Source: DASQLQ01 sp035629935 (GTDB lineage: Bacteria > Actinomycetota > CADDZG01 > WHSQ01). Taken from it: a DNA stretch of 25,953 nucleotides. The DNA lies in assembly GCA_035629935.1 (NCBI GenBank), contig DASQLQ010000027.1, positions 1 to 25,953 on the forward strand, in the 5' to 3' direction. Below, in pieces: positions 1 through 7,168 of this stretch; positions within the stretch are counted from its first letter, which is position 1, and each line of letters opens with the position of its first letter. Position numbers and translations under genes: made by a program. The notes under the pieces were generated by a model, which was not told where the DNA came from, searched no databases, and worked only from the letters and a program-made list of their open reading frames with translations.

Positions 1-9
1 TCATCCGAT

Positions 10-285
10 TTAGCCGGGGAAGAACTTGCCGGCCACGATGTCGTCGATCGGTATCGAAGACACCTCGCTGCGTCGGTTCACTATCTCGACGACCTCCCCG
101 GCGTGAGGATCCGAAGCAACGGACTGGATCATGCCGATCGCTTCGGAGAACGGATGTGAGGGATCACCGTGCAGCCGGAAACGGATCGAGACCTTGCGGC
201 CCAGGTTGGCCTTGAGCTCCGAGGCTGAGAGCGAACTACTCGCTGCCGCGTTCCTCGGCCGGGGCGAAGGGGCTCTCCATGGCAC
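10..285 (-). CDS. Small SH3-like domain protein (Rv0428c N-terminal type)
   Basis: The conserved part is the last 65 or so residues, from LGRKVSIRFRL to IPIDDIVAGKFFPG. It resembles the small SH3-like beta-barrel that precedes the GNAT acetyltransferase domain in actinobacterial Rv0428c-type proteins: an LGRxV start, a basic strand, a GMI turn and an ending like vpxxdIVaxkffP. Here it stands alone, with a TAA stop and no acetyltransferase in frame. It follows the ferredoxin gene in a different frame. No ATG, GTG or TTG lies between the ferredoxin stop and the domain; the nearest in-frame starts are GTG codons at 285 and 288, inside the ferredoxin gene. The start is therefore uncertain. An ATG at positions 4-2, six bases past the stop, may begin the next gene outside the window. 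Family assignment is by pattern only; function is unknown. Confidence 0.6.
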   Translation of the reverse strand: MPWRAPSPRPRNAAASSSLSASELKANLGRKVSIRFRLHGDPSHPFSEAIGMIQSVASDPHAGEVVEIVNRRSEVSSIPIDDIVAGKFFPG

Positions 286-538
286 CACCCGAAGCGTCCG
301 GGTGATCCTCGATCCACTTGGCCTGCTTCGCCGTGAATTCCTTCCACTCCGCCGGAACGTTGTCCTCGGGGAAGATCGCATCGACCGGACAGGCCGGCAG
401 GCAAGCGTCGCAGTCGACGCATTCCTCGGGATGGATGTAGAGCTGGTCTTCGCCTTCGTAGATGCAGTCGACCGGGCATTCGTCGACGCACGCCCGGTCT
501 TTGACGCCGATGCAGGGCTCAGCGATGACGTACGTCAT
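236..538 (-). CDS. fdxA: 7Fe-8S ferredoxin (FdxA/FdxC type)
   Basis: Small cytoplasmic electron carrier of 100 residues. Cysteines at 9, 17, 21, 25, 40, 43, 46 and 50 match the seven-iron ferredoxin pattern with a one-residue offset from Azotobacter ferredoxin I. By that match, C9, C17 and C50 would bind the 3Fe-4S cluster; C21, C40, C43 and C46 the 4Fe-4S cluster; and C25 would be the free cysteine. The C-terminal third (EWKEFTAKQAKW onward) is the usual helical extension of the actinobacterial form and ends in an acidic tail. The ATG at 538 is preceded by GGGAGGA with good spacing. The gene is followed by the SH3-like protein, which overlaps its end. The partner reductase is not in the window. 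Family call is firm; the physiological partner is unknown. Confidence 0.95.
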   Translation of the reverse strand: MTYVIAEPCIGVKDRACVDECPVDCIYEGEDQLYIHPEECVDCDACLPACPVDAIFPEDNVPAEWKEFTAKQAKWIEDHPDASGGAMESPFAPAEERGSE

Positions 539-626
539 GTCGGTTCATTCCTCCCGTAGCTGGTATCCGGCTCACGATGATAACGGGGCCTAGCTCGATT
601 TCGGGAGCCATAGAAGAATGTCCGAT

Positions 627-1013
627 TCACGTTCGCACGAAGTTGAGGAATACAACCGTTGCGTCCGGGCACCGGGAGGAACGGATCTGGATCGCCCCTA
701 GCTCCTTGCCTTTCTTCAGGTAGATCTCGGCCTCGAACCCCTCGTTGTCCTCCCCCACGATCGCGTAATCGCTGCCCTGCATGATCCTCTTGTAGTCGAC
801 GAACGACTCCTCCACGGAGTGAGGATTGTTCAGCGCGATCGTCAGTCGCTCCTTCGTCTTCTGGGCTTTCGTTACTTCTGCATCCGCCAGAAGGAACTCG
901 GCTGGGACCAGCTGGACATCGACGTCTCTATCGGGGGTAGGCAAACCACATTCCGCGGGCACCTGAGCCGCTCCACCATTCGAGTCGCAGGAGGCGAGCG
1001 AACCCAGCAACAC
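627..1013 (-). CDS. Lipoprotein B, paralogue of the lipoprotein at 3961-4404
   Basis: Probable lipid-anchored exported protein of unknown function. With the only standard start available (GTG at 1013) the product is 128 residues and begins MLLGSLASC, which is too short and uncharged for a signal peptide. In-frame codons upstream extend it to a good lipoprotein signal, xRLIAAAVLLGSLASC, starting from an ACG at 1034-1032 that overlaps the TAA of the SDR gene by one base. The mature part has a C-terminal module YAIVGEDNEGFEAEIYL, and two cysteines (23 and 115 from the GTG) that also occur in the upstream paralogue and may form a disulfide. It is the last gene of the lipoprotein A, GMC oxidoreductase, SDR, lipoprotein B unit. 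No known domain was recognised. Confidence 0.75.
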   Translation of the reverse strand: MLLGSLASCDSNGGAAQVPAECGLPTPDRDVDVQLVPAEFLLADAEVTKAQKTKERLTIALNNPHSVEESFVDYKRIMQGSDYAIVGEDNEGFEAEIYLKKGKELGAIQIRSSRCPDATVVFLNFVRT

Positions 1014-1033
1014 GGCAGCTGCGATCAGTCTCG

Positions 1034-1855
1034 TTAGGACTTGAATTCGGCGTCCTTAGCCGACGCAAGGAACTTGTACGTGCCCGTTTTCCGCCCGATC
1101 CCCGTTGTGAGCTTTGGAGACAGTGCGTGGAAGACGTCGACGACCTTCGTTAGCCCTTTTGCGACGATGACCTCGGGCAAGTCCTTCTCGATCGCCTTGA
1201 GCGTCGCCTCTGCAACCTTCTGCGGTGAGACCGCTTGAACGAAACCGGGCGTCTTCAGTCCTTTGCTCCAGTCGGCGAACATCCCGGAGTCCGATACGAA
1301 ACCGGGGCAGACAACCGACACACCAACACCTCGCGGCTTGAGCTCTTCGCGCAACGACCACGAGAAACCAACGAGCGCGTGCTTCGTCGACGAATACACG
1401 ACGTTGTAGGGAACGGCCGTCTTACCGGCAACCGAAGCGATGTTCACGATGTGCCCGCTCTTCCGTTCGACCATGTCGGGAAGAACCAGGCGGGTCAACA
1501 CCTCGGCTGCGATCACGTTGACCATGAAGATCTTCTCGATCTCGTCGGGATCGACGGTATGGAAGTCGCGGTAATGCTCTATCCCGGCGTTATTGATCAG
1601 GATGTCGATCTGGCCGAGCTCGGCAGTTGCCTTCCCTACTAAGGCTTCGAGGTCGCCCCGGACCGAAACATCCGTAGGGATCGCCACAGCCTTGATCCCG
1701 CGATGACGGACCCTTTCCGCGGTCTCCTCCAGATCCTTAGCACCGCGTGCGGCCAGCGCGAGGTTCACACCTCGACGCGCCAGTTGATCGGCCAGCACGA
1801 CGCCGATGCCCCGCGACGCTCCCGTCAGAACGCAGTTAGTCCCTCGAAGCTCCAT
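1034..1855 (-). CDS. Short-chain dehydrogenase/reductase (SDR)
   Basis: Classical NAD(P)-dependent SDR of 273 residues. It has the cofactor motif TGASRGIG at 11-18, NNAG at 88-91, the structural N113, catalytic S141 and the YxxxK pair Y154/K158. R37 after the second strand suggests a preference for NADP, which is weak evidence. The C-terminal extension after residue 220 (VVDVFHALSPKLTTGIGRKTGTYKF) resembles the tail of SDRs acting on lipid-like substrates; this is an inference. The ATG at 1855 has GGAGGG about six bases upstream. It lies 22 bases after the GMC oxidoreductase stop, so both are probably co-transcribed and may act on the same alcohol/carbonyl substrate. The substrate is not known. 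Confidence 0.93.
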   Translation of the reverse strand: MELRGTNCVLTGASRGIGVVLADQLARRGVNLALAARGAKDLEETAERVRHRGIKAVAIPTDVSVRGDLEALVGKATAELGQIDILINNAGIEHYRDFHTVDPDEIEKIFMVNVIAAEVLTRLVLPDMVERKSGHIVNIASVAGKTAVPYNVVYSSTKHALVGFSWSLREELKPRGVGVSVVCPGFVSDSGMFADWSKGLKTPGFVQAVSPQKVAEATLKAIEKDLPEVIVAKGLTKVVDVFHALSPKLTTGIGRKTGTYKFLASAKDAEFKS

Positions 1856-1877
1856 ATCTTTCCCTCCTCTTCCTGCC

Positions 1878-3947
1878 CTAGTACTTCGCCGCGATGTGCT
1901 CGGCCGTTCGCTTCGCGAAGGCCATGATCGTCATCTGTGGGTTGACACCGACGCAACTCGGAAACGTACTCGCATCCCCAACCCACAGCCGGTCGACCGC
2001 GTGATGCCGGCCGAACGAGTCGACCACGGCATGCGCGGGATCGGCCCCCATCCTCACGGTGCCCATGGGATGGAACGCGGTCAACTTGAGGTGATGAGGC
2101 TTGACGTGTCGCTCGCGAAGCTGTTCGAGATCGGCGCGAGCCGATATCCAATCGAGTCCCGGGATGCCGGGAAGGACCCGCTGGGCTCCCGCCTCGAGCA
2201 ACACCTCCGCAGCAACGCTCAGTCCCATAACCATCCGTCGAGCATCCAGGGCGTTCAGACGGTATGTGGGAACCACGCGGCCCCCGGGAAGAACGCGGAC
2301 CCTCCCTTTCGATGTGTCCGAGACGTAGAAGCCGAGGGTCGCGAGGTTCGGGAAGTTGGTCATCTCTTCGATCGCTTGCCTGCCGATGCCAGGGAGCGAC
2401 CCGGCACCGATGCTCGGGATCGTCGTCGTCGCCTCGAACATCAACTCGTGGGAATCGAAGAACTGATCGATGTAATAGCTCTGAAGCGTTCCCTTCCAGT
2501 TGTAGATCTCATCCGTGAACATCCCACCCACGCCGGTGGCCGGATGGATCCGCAAGTTGCGACCGGTCTGACCGCTGGGATCGGGGATCCCGCTCTTGTG
2601 CAACAACGCGGGTGACTGGATCGCTCCGGCACAAACCAGAACGTGGTCGGCGAAGATCCGGGCGGTTCCTTGCTTGCGACCTGCCGATGACAGAAGGGAG
2701 GCACTGACCCCGCGCGCGGTGCCGCCCTCCACTTCGATGCGATCGACACGGCAGCGCGAGAACACCTGGGCTCCGGCTCTCTGCGCCTTCGGTAGATACG
2801 AGATGTGCATCGCCTGCTTCGCGTTCGTCGGACATCCGAATGCGCACTGACCGCAACCGTGGCAATCGGCGATGTTGCGCAACAAGGGACCACCCGAATA
2901 GCCGAGCGCCACGGCGCCTCTGTGAGCGGCCATCCCGTTTGGCCCCAGCAGTTCCCATGGAACCGGGCGGACGTTGAGGAAGTCCTCGAGCGGCGCGTAG
3001 TGACCGCCCAGCTCGTCCAGGCGCGCCCCTTCGACGCCGAACTCCCCCGCCCACCGGTCGAGCACTCGGTCGGGGGCACGGAAGCACGTCCCGGAGTTGA
3101 CGACCGTGGTGCCGCCCACCACCTTGCCCAGTGGGAGCGGTATCGGAGGGTTACCCAGCACCTGGGTCGTTCCGTTGTCACGGCAGAACCGCTGCAGCCG
3201 GCCGAACATCGGGCCTTCGAAATCGGCGGCCGTGACGTGCTCACCCTCCTCGAGAACGATCACGCTGAGTCCCGCTTCCGCAAGGTACGTGGCCGCAACG
3301 GCGCCGCCGGCACCGGAACCGATAATCACGGCATCCACTTTCGTTACGAACCCGTCGGGGATCTCCGGCCACGATTGGGTGACCAAGCGGTGGTCATCCG
3401 CGGGGACCGGTCGGTGCTCTCTGATAGCCGTGAGCGGAACGGGGATGGTGCCGCGCGCTATCGCCGGGCCCGGCCGGTGGTAATCGCGGGGCTCTGGAGG
3501 AGGAGGGAGAGCCGGCGAACGTTCAACGATGACGGGACGGGCGGTTCCGTGCACGTCGTTGTCGCGGCGGCATCGATAGTCGTAGCCGAGATCATCTTCG
3601 ATCTGGGAACTGGAGGCCCACTCGAGAAAAACCAGTTGTTTCAGGGCAGTTACTTGCAAACGCTTGGCAGTGATGCGCGAGCGATAACAGCGTTCGGTCC
3701 ACTCGCTGCGCTCTTCCGGAGTAAGGCGCGTGAACCGGCGCCGGTACTTGGAGAGCAGCGGGGAGTACTCCCAGGCACGAAGCAGCCACCGGACACCATC
3801 CTTGACGCTCGGCTCCCAGGACTCGGCTCTCGCGAACAGCGTGTCGGCCACCTTCACGGAGGCCGCGCCCGGGAGACCATGTCCTTCCGGCAACAGGGCT
3901 TGAGCTAGCGCATCGAAAGTCTGCCGGTCGCGCTCGGTGAATGACAT
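1878..3947 (-). CDS. GMC-family FAD oxidoreductase (long-chain alcohol oxidase-like)
   Basis: Flavoprotein alcohol oxidase or dehydrogenase of 689 residues. Residues 1-125 are a helical N-terminal region seen in long-chain fatty alcohol oxidase-like proteins. The FAD-binding motif GSGAGG is at 210-215, and the GMC signature region GKVVGGTTVVNSGTCFRAP at about 274-292. The C-terminal GMC domain has HPMGTVRMG with the catalytic histidine H626, and GVNPQMTIMA with N669. C362, C365, C368 and C372, followed by P, form CxxCxxCxxxCP, the spacing of a 4Fe-4S ferredoxin motif. No signal peptide is visible, so it is probably cytoplasmic. It sits between lipoprotein A (13 bases) and the SDR (22 bases). 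A lipid-like primary or secondary alcohol substrate is plausible by family, but not shown. Confidence 0.92.
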   Translation of the reverse strand: MSFTERDRQTFDALAQALLPEGHGLPGAASVKVADTLFARAESWEPSVKDGVRWLLRAWEYSPLLSKYRRRFTRLTPEERSEWTERCYRSRITAKRLQVTALKQLVFLEWASSSQIEDDLGYDYRCRRDNDVHGTARPVIVERSPALPPPPEPRDYHRPGPAIARGTIPVPLTAIREHRPVPADDHRLVTQSWPEIPDGFVTKVDAVIIGSGAGGAVAATYLAEAGLSVIVLEEGEHVTAADFEGPMFGRLQRFCRDNGTTQVLGNPPIPLPLGKVVGGTTVVNSGTCFRAPDRVLDRWAGEFGVEGARLDELGGHYAPLEDFLNVRPVPWELLGPNGMAAHRGAVALGYSGGPLLRNIADCHGCGQCAFGCPTNAKQAMHISYLPKAQRAGAQVFSRCRVDRIEVEGGTARGVSASLLSSAGRKQGTARIFADHVLVCAGAIQSPALLHKSGIPDPSGQTGRNLRIHPATGVGGMFTDEIYNWKGTLQSYYIDQFFDSHELMFEATTTIPSIGAGSLPGIGRQAIEEMTNFPNLATLGFYVSDTSKGRVRVLPGGRVVPTYRLNALDARRMVMGLSVAAEVLLEAGAQRVLPGIPGLDWISARADLEQLRERHVKPHHLKLTAFHPMGTVRMGADPAHAVVDSFGRHHAVDRLWVGDASTFPSCVGVNPQMTIMAFAKRTAEHIAAKY

Positions 3948-3960
3948 GAGTAGCTTGATG

Positions 3961-4404
3961 CTATGACTCCGGGCGGGCGGGGGACGGAGCCGGTCTCAGG
4001 GCAAAGACGAGCCGCACGGTTACCTGTCCTTCGCAAGGTCCTTCCCGCAGTCGGAAGGCGCCGGCGAAGGCGCCACGGAATGAGAAATAGATCTCGGACT
4101 CGAAGCCTTCGTTATCGGCACCAACGATCTTGTACTTGCTGTCGATCACCGTCCGGGCGATCTGTGGATGGAGCTCGACGACCGACTCCTCAGAAACGAC
4201 TGTGGCGGTCGCCGCCTTGCCCTTGGATTCGAACCCAGTTAGGACGCCCCAGTCCTCGAGAGGGAATTCCTTCAGGAAGGCTGCCGACCCGCTGGTCGGG
4301 GCGGGTTCAGGGCAGGGCCTAGACACCGCGGGGCCTCCGTTGTTTCCTCCGCCACAGGCGACGAGTGCTCCCAGCAGAGCGACAAAGCACCGACCGGTCC
4401 TCAT
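3961..4404 (-). CDS. Lipoprotein A, first gene of the GMC/SDR unit
   Basis: Predicted lipoprotein of 147 residues. It starts with a basic n-region and hydrophobic stretch ending in the lipobox LVAC, giving the lipidated C17, followed by a flexible Gly/Asn segment. The C-terminal half contains YKIVGADNEGFESEIYF (91-107) and C31 and C124, all matched in the downstream paralogue at 627-1013. There is an apolar and Pro/Arg-rich tail. No database family was recognised. It starts at ATG 4404, only 33 bases from the start of the divergent substrate-binding protein, and no clear ribosome-binding site precedes it, so a leaderless or short-leader message is possible. Its position suggests an extracytoplasmic role linked to the two oxidoreductases. 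That is inference. Confidence 0.85.
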   Translation of the reverse strand: MRTGRCFVALLGALVACGGGNNGGPAVSRPCPEPAPTSGSAAFLKEFPLEDWGVLTGFESKGKAATATVVSEESVVELHPQIARTVIDSKYKIVGADNEGFESEIYFSFRGAFAGAFRLREGPCEGQVTVRLVFALRPAPSPARPES

Positions 4405-4437
4405 GCCGAAACGTTAAGTTAGGTGAGGGAGGACGGA
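4405..4437. promoter_or_regulatory. Short divergent intergenic region, lipoprotein A / substrate-binding protein
   Basis: Only 33 bases separate the divergent starts at 4404 and 4438. The AT-rich patch TTAAGTTA at 4414-4421 offers overlapping -10-like hexamers on both strands (TAAGTT plus, TAACTT minus). No convincing -35 element is visible for either. GGGAGGA at 4427-4433 is the ribosome-binding site of the plus-strand gene. If both promoters are here, they must interfere with each other. Confidence 0.3.
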
Positions 4438-5652
4438 ATGCGGCTGAAACGCACATCTCAGTGGTTGAGCTCTCTGCTCGCCGTAAGTGTGGGCGCGAGC
4501 CTCCTTATCCCGACCGTTAACGCAGCTGGTGTCGGCCGACGCACGATAAAGATCGGCATCCACACGCCCCTGACCGGCGCGGCTCCCGTACCGAGTGACA
4601 CCGCGCAACAGGGCGCCGACATCTACTGGCGGTGGCGACGATCGAAGGAGAAGCCGATCAATGGACGCCATGTCGACGTCGTGCTGAACAACGACAACTC
4701 CAACCCGTCGCAAGCCGTTGCCGTCTGCAAGGAGATGGTCGAGAAGGACGAAGTCTTCCTGTTGAGCGGGCTGATGAACCCTGACGGGAAGGATCAAACT
4801 CAAGCGTGTGCTCGTTACGCGGCCTCGGTCGACGTTCCGTACGTCGCTTTGGGTCAGATGCAGAGAGGCGTTAAGCGTCTCCCCAACTATTTCGCTTTCT
4901 CGATGACATGGCCCGCCCAGTCTCGTTTGCTGGCCGAGTTCCTCGTCGAACGCCTCGCAGCGAAGCGAAGGAGCAACGGGATGGTGCGACACGATTCCCC
5001 CAACTACCAGGACTCACATGCGGCCTTCGTGGACGCGATGGATGGAAAGCGGGCCACCGTCGACTACGACAGGGCGGTGAATAAGAACGCAAGTAGTAGC
5101 GAAGCTCAGGCGATCATCCAGGAGCTGAAGCTCGCCGGGGTCGAAAACGTGTTCGTGCTCGTGCGGTCGACCTTCTTCCTTCAACTACTGAAGGCAGCCG
5201 ACTCGCAGGATTACCACCCACGGTGGACCGGTATCGGGATCACGGCGACGGCGAGCGACGAGATCGCAAAGATCGGATGTGAGGGAAACCAGGCGATCTC
5301 CGGAGCGAGATTCTTCTCACCCCTTCCCGCCTTCGTGAACCGGGACAGGTTCGATCCGAACTACTCCCGCGCTATGCGCGAGATCTACGAGAGCCAGGGC
5401 GACAACATCTCCTGGTTGGGTTGGGCAACTTCGCGGCACCTCGCCAAGCTGCTGGAGCGAGCGGGACGCAAACTCACCCGAGGTCGGTTCGCGAACCGGA
5501 CGGAACGGGCTCGTCGAGTGAAGACCGGGATCATGCCCCCATTGAGGTTCTCTCCCCGCGATCATTTCGGGGGCCGCGCCATCTATGTCCTAAAGCCCGA
5601 TTGCAGCGCCCAGAGATGGGTTACCGCCGGCAAAGCGAAGAGCCGCTTCTAG
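4438..5652 (+). CDS. Branched-chain amino acid-type ABC substrate-binding protein (periplasmic-binding fold I)
   Basis: Exported solute receptor of 404 residues from ATG 4438, chosen over the GTG at 4423 because GGGAGGA lies four bases upstream and the signal peptide then starts MRLKR. The signal sequence ends near PTVNA/AG and has no lipobox. The mature protein has the type I binding-protein pattern: IKIGIHTPLTG at the first strand, the QQGADIYWRW helix, VVLNNDNSNPSQAVAVCKEMV, LLSGLMNP, VPYVALGQ and EAQAIIQELKLAGVENVFV. The ligand could be an amino acid, amide or aromatic compound; the sequence does not decide. No permease or ATPase genes are nearby, so it is an orphan. Its stop TAG overlaps the convergent gene's stop in the shared CTAG at 5649-5652. 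Confidence 0.9.
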   Translation: MRLKRTSQWLSSLLAVSVGASLLIPTVNAAGVGRRTIKIGIHTPLTGAAPVPSDTAQQGADIYWRWRRSKEKPINGRHVDVVLNNDNSNPSQAVAVCKEMVEKDEVFLLSGLMNPDGKDQTQACARYAASVDVPYVALGQMQRGVKRLPNYFAFSMTWPAQSRLLAEFLVERLAAKRRSNGMVRHDSPNYQDSHAAFVDAMDGKRATVDYDRAVNKNASSSEAQAIIQELKLAGVENVFVLVRSTFFLQLLKAADSQDYHPRWTGIGITATASDEIAKIGCEGNQAISGARFFSPLPAFVNRDRFDPNYSRAMREIYESQGDNISWLGWATSRHLAKLLERAGRKLTRGRFANRTERARRVKTGIMPPLRFSPRDHFGGRAIYVLKPDCSAQRWVTAGKAKSRF

Positions 5653-6164
5653 CCCTTTACGAGACTGGTCGCGAACGCCTCGAAATTCTTGCGGGGTTGC
5701 GTCCCGATGTACGCGACCAAGGTCCACCGCTCGCCTTTGAAGACGAGCCTCACCGAGTAACCGTTGTGGATGTCGCCCAAGGTGGCAGATCGCTTGAGGA
5801 CCTTGATCCTCTTCTTGTTGTTCTGAGAGAAGGCGAAATCGCCTTTGATCACGTAGACGAAGCCCTCGCCCGCGTCGAAGAACCCGATGGCTTGTGTCCG
5901 GGCCCGTCCTTTGTCGACCACGCCGCCCACGCGCTCGGGTGAACCGCACTGGGGGATCTTTCTCCAGCCTTTCGGTGGCGCGTCGGGGCGGAAGGGAACC
6001 TTGTCGCCGCAGTTGTCGCGCCGGGGCTCCTTGAGCGCGTCCCGAACGCCTTCGACGGCGGTGTCGAACTTGGTTCGGACGTCCAGGGCACGGTAGGCGA
6101 TGACACCCCCCGCAATCGCCACCACCACTAGGGCGATCATGGCGAGGACGAAACCTCGTCGCAT
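5649..6164 (-). CDS. Membrane-anchored hypothetical protein downstream of lipA
   Basis: 171 residues with one N-terminal hydrophobic segment (about 5-24, preceded by MRRG), so it is probably a single-pass protein facing outward or an uncleaved exported protein. The outer part is basic, has two cysteines in DNCGD and PQCGSP, and ends in a beta-rich portion (GYSVRLVFKGERWTLVAYIGT). No known family was recognised. It starts five bases after the lipA stop and is probably the last gene of the lipoylation cluster. A functional link to lipoylation is not evident. Its stop shares the four bases CTAG with the convergent substrate-binding protein. Confidence 0.8.
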   Translation of the reverse strand: MRRGFVLAMIALVVVAIAGGVIAYRALDVRTKFDTAVEGVRDALKEPRRDNCGDKVPFRPDAPPKGWRKIPQCGSPERVGGVVDKGRARTQAIGFFDAGEGFVYVIKGDFAFSQNNKKRIKVLKRSATLGDIHNGYSVRLVFKGERWTLVAYIGTQPRKNFEAFATSLVKG

Positions 6165-6169
6165 ACGCG

Positions 6170-7168
6170 CTAGGCGTTCTTTTTCAGACGGGCGGAGGCG
6201 CTGCGGTATTGCTTGCCGGCGTGATAGCTGGAGCGGACGAGGGGACCCGATTCAACCCAGGCATAGCCGAGCTCCGATTCCCCGTACTCCTTGAACCGTG
6301 CGAACTCGTCTGGGTGGACCCACCTATCGACCGGCAGGTGCCACGAAACACTCGGCTGCAGGTACTGGCCGATCGTCAAAACGTCGCAACCCACCTCGCG
6401 GAGGTCGCTCATCGACCGGCGCACCTCGGCCTCGGTTTCGCCCATACCGACGATGAGATTCGACTTCGTCACTTGGTCGGCGCGCAGCTCTTTAGCCCAG
6501 CGAAGGAGCTCGAGGCTGTCGCGGTAGCCGAAGCCGGGGCGGATGCTCGGGTGCAGTCGTTCCACGGTTTCGAGGTTATGCGCCAAGACATCGGGTTTCG
6601 TGTCAATCACGCGAGCAAGTGAGTCTCGCGGGTGCTCCTTGCGGCCCTTGAAGTCCGGGATGAGGACCTCGATGCCGCAATCCGGCATCTCGGCCCGAAC
6701 GGCGCGCACGGTCGCGGCCCAGTGTGCCGATGCACCGTCTTCCATGTCGTCGCGGGCGACACCCGTGATCACGGCGAACTTGAGGCCCATGAGCCGGACG
6801 GCCTCGGCGATCTTGGCCGGTTCCTCGGCATCGAGCGGCTGCGGTTTGGCCGTCATGACATCGCAGAAGCCGCATCGACGGGTACACAGGTCGCCGCACA
6901 ACAAAAACGTGGCCTCCCGCGCTTCCCAGCACTCGTAGATGTTCGGACAAGCGGCCTCCTCGCAAACCGTGTGGAGGCCGCGCTCGCGCATGATGTTGCG
7001 CAGCTCAGTGAAGTTCTCTCCCTGCTGGACCCTGACCTTCAACCATTCCGGGCGGCGCTGAGGCCTCGCTGCGTCGGGTCCGGGAGCTGCATCGATCTTG
7101 GTCCCGCGTCGAAGATCCCGCTCTATCTGCTCACGAGTCTTGATCTTCGTAACGATGACCTCAGCCAT
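6170..7168 (-). CDS. lipA: Lipoyl synthase
   Basis: Radical SAM enzyme of 332 residues that inserts two sulfurs into protein-bound octanoyl groups to make lipoyl cofactor. The auxiliary 4Fe-4S ligands are C69, C74 and C80 (CEEAACPNIYEC). The radical SAM cluster ligands are C95, C99 and C102 (CTRRCGFC). The C-terminal RSSYHA motif is at 312-317. Also present are the family segments GLKFAVITGVARDD and KSNLIVGMGET. Length is normal for LipA. ATG 7168 overlaps the E1 beta stop in TGATG, indicating translational coupling. It modifies the E2 subunit encoded upstream in the same cluster after LipB has attached octanoate. Confidence 0.98.
   Translation of the reverse strand: MAEVIVTKIKTREQIERDLRRGTKIDAAPGPDAARPQRRPEWLKVRVQQGENFTELRNIMRERGLHTVCEEAACPNIYECWEAREATFLLCGDLCTRRCGFCDVMTAKPQPLDAEEPAKIAEAVRLMGLKFAVITGVARDDMEDGASAHWAATVRAVRAEMPDCGIEVLIPDFKGRKEHPRDSLARVIDTKPDVLAHNLETVERLHPSIRPGFGYRDSLELLRWAKELRADQVTKSNLIVGMGETEAEVRRSMSDLREVGCDVLTIGQYLQPSVSWHLPVDRWVHPDEFARFKEYGESELGYAWVESGPLVRSSYHAGKQYRSASARLKKNA

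Noticed and set aside
560..600. Short GCTC/GAGC hairpin between lipoprotein B and ferredoxin as a terminator
   Set aside because: The stem is only four to five base pairs with no U-tract, too weak to call.
2805..3908. Plus-strand open frame of 367 codons
   Set aside because: It lies fully antisense to the GMC oxidoreductase, shows no domain and is a high-GC shadow frame.
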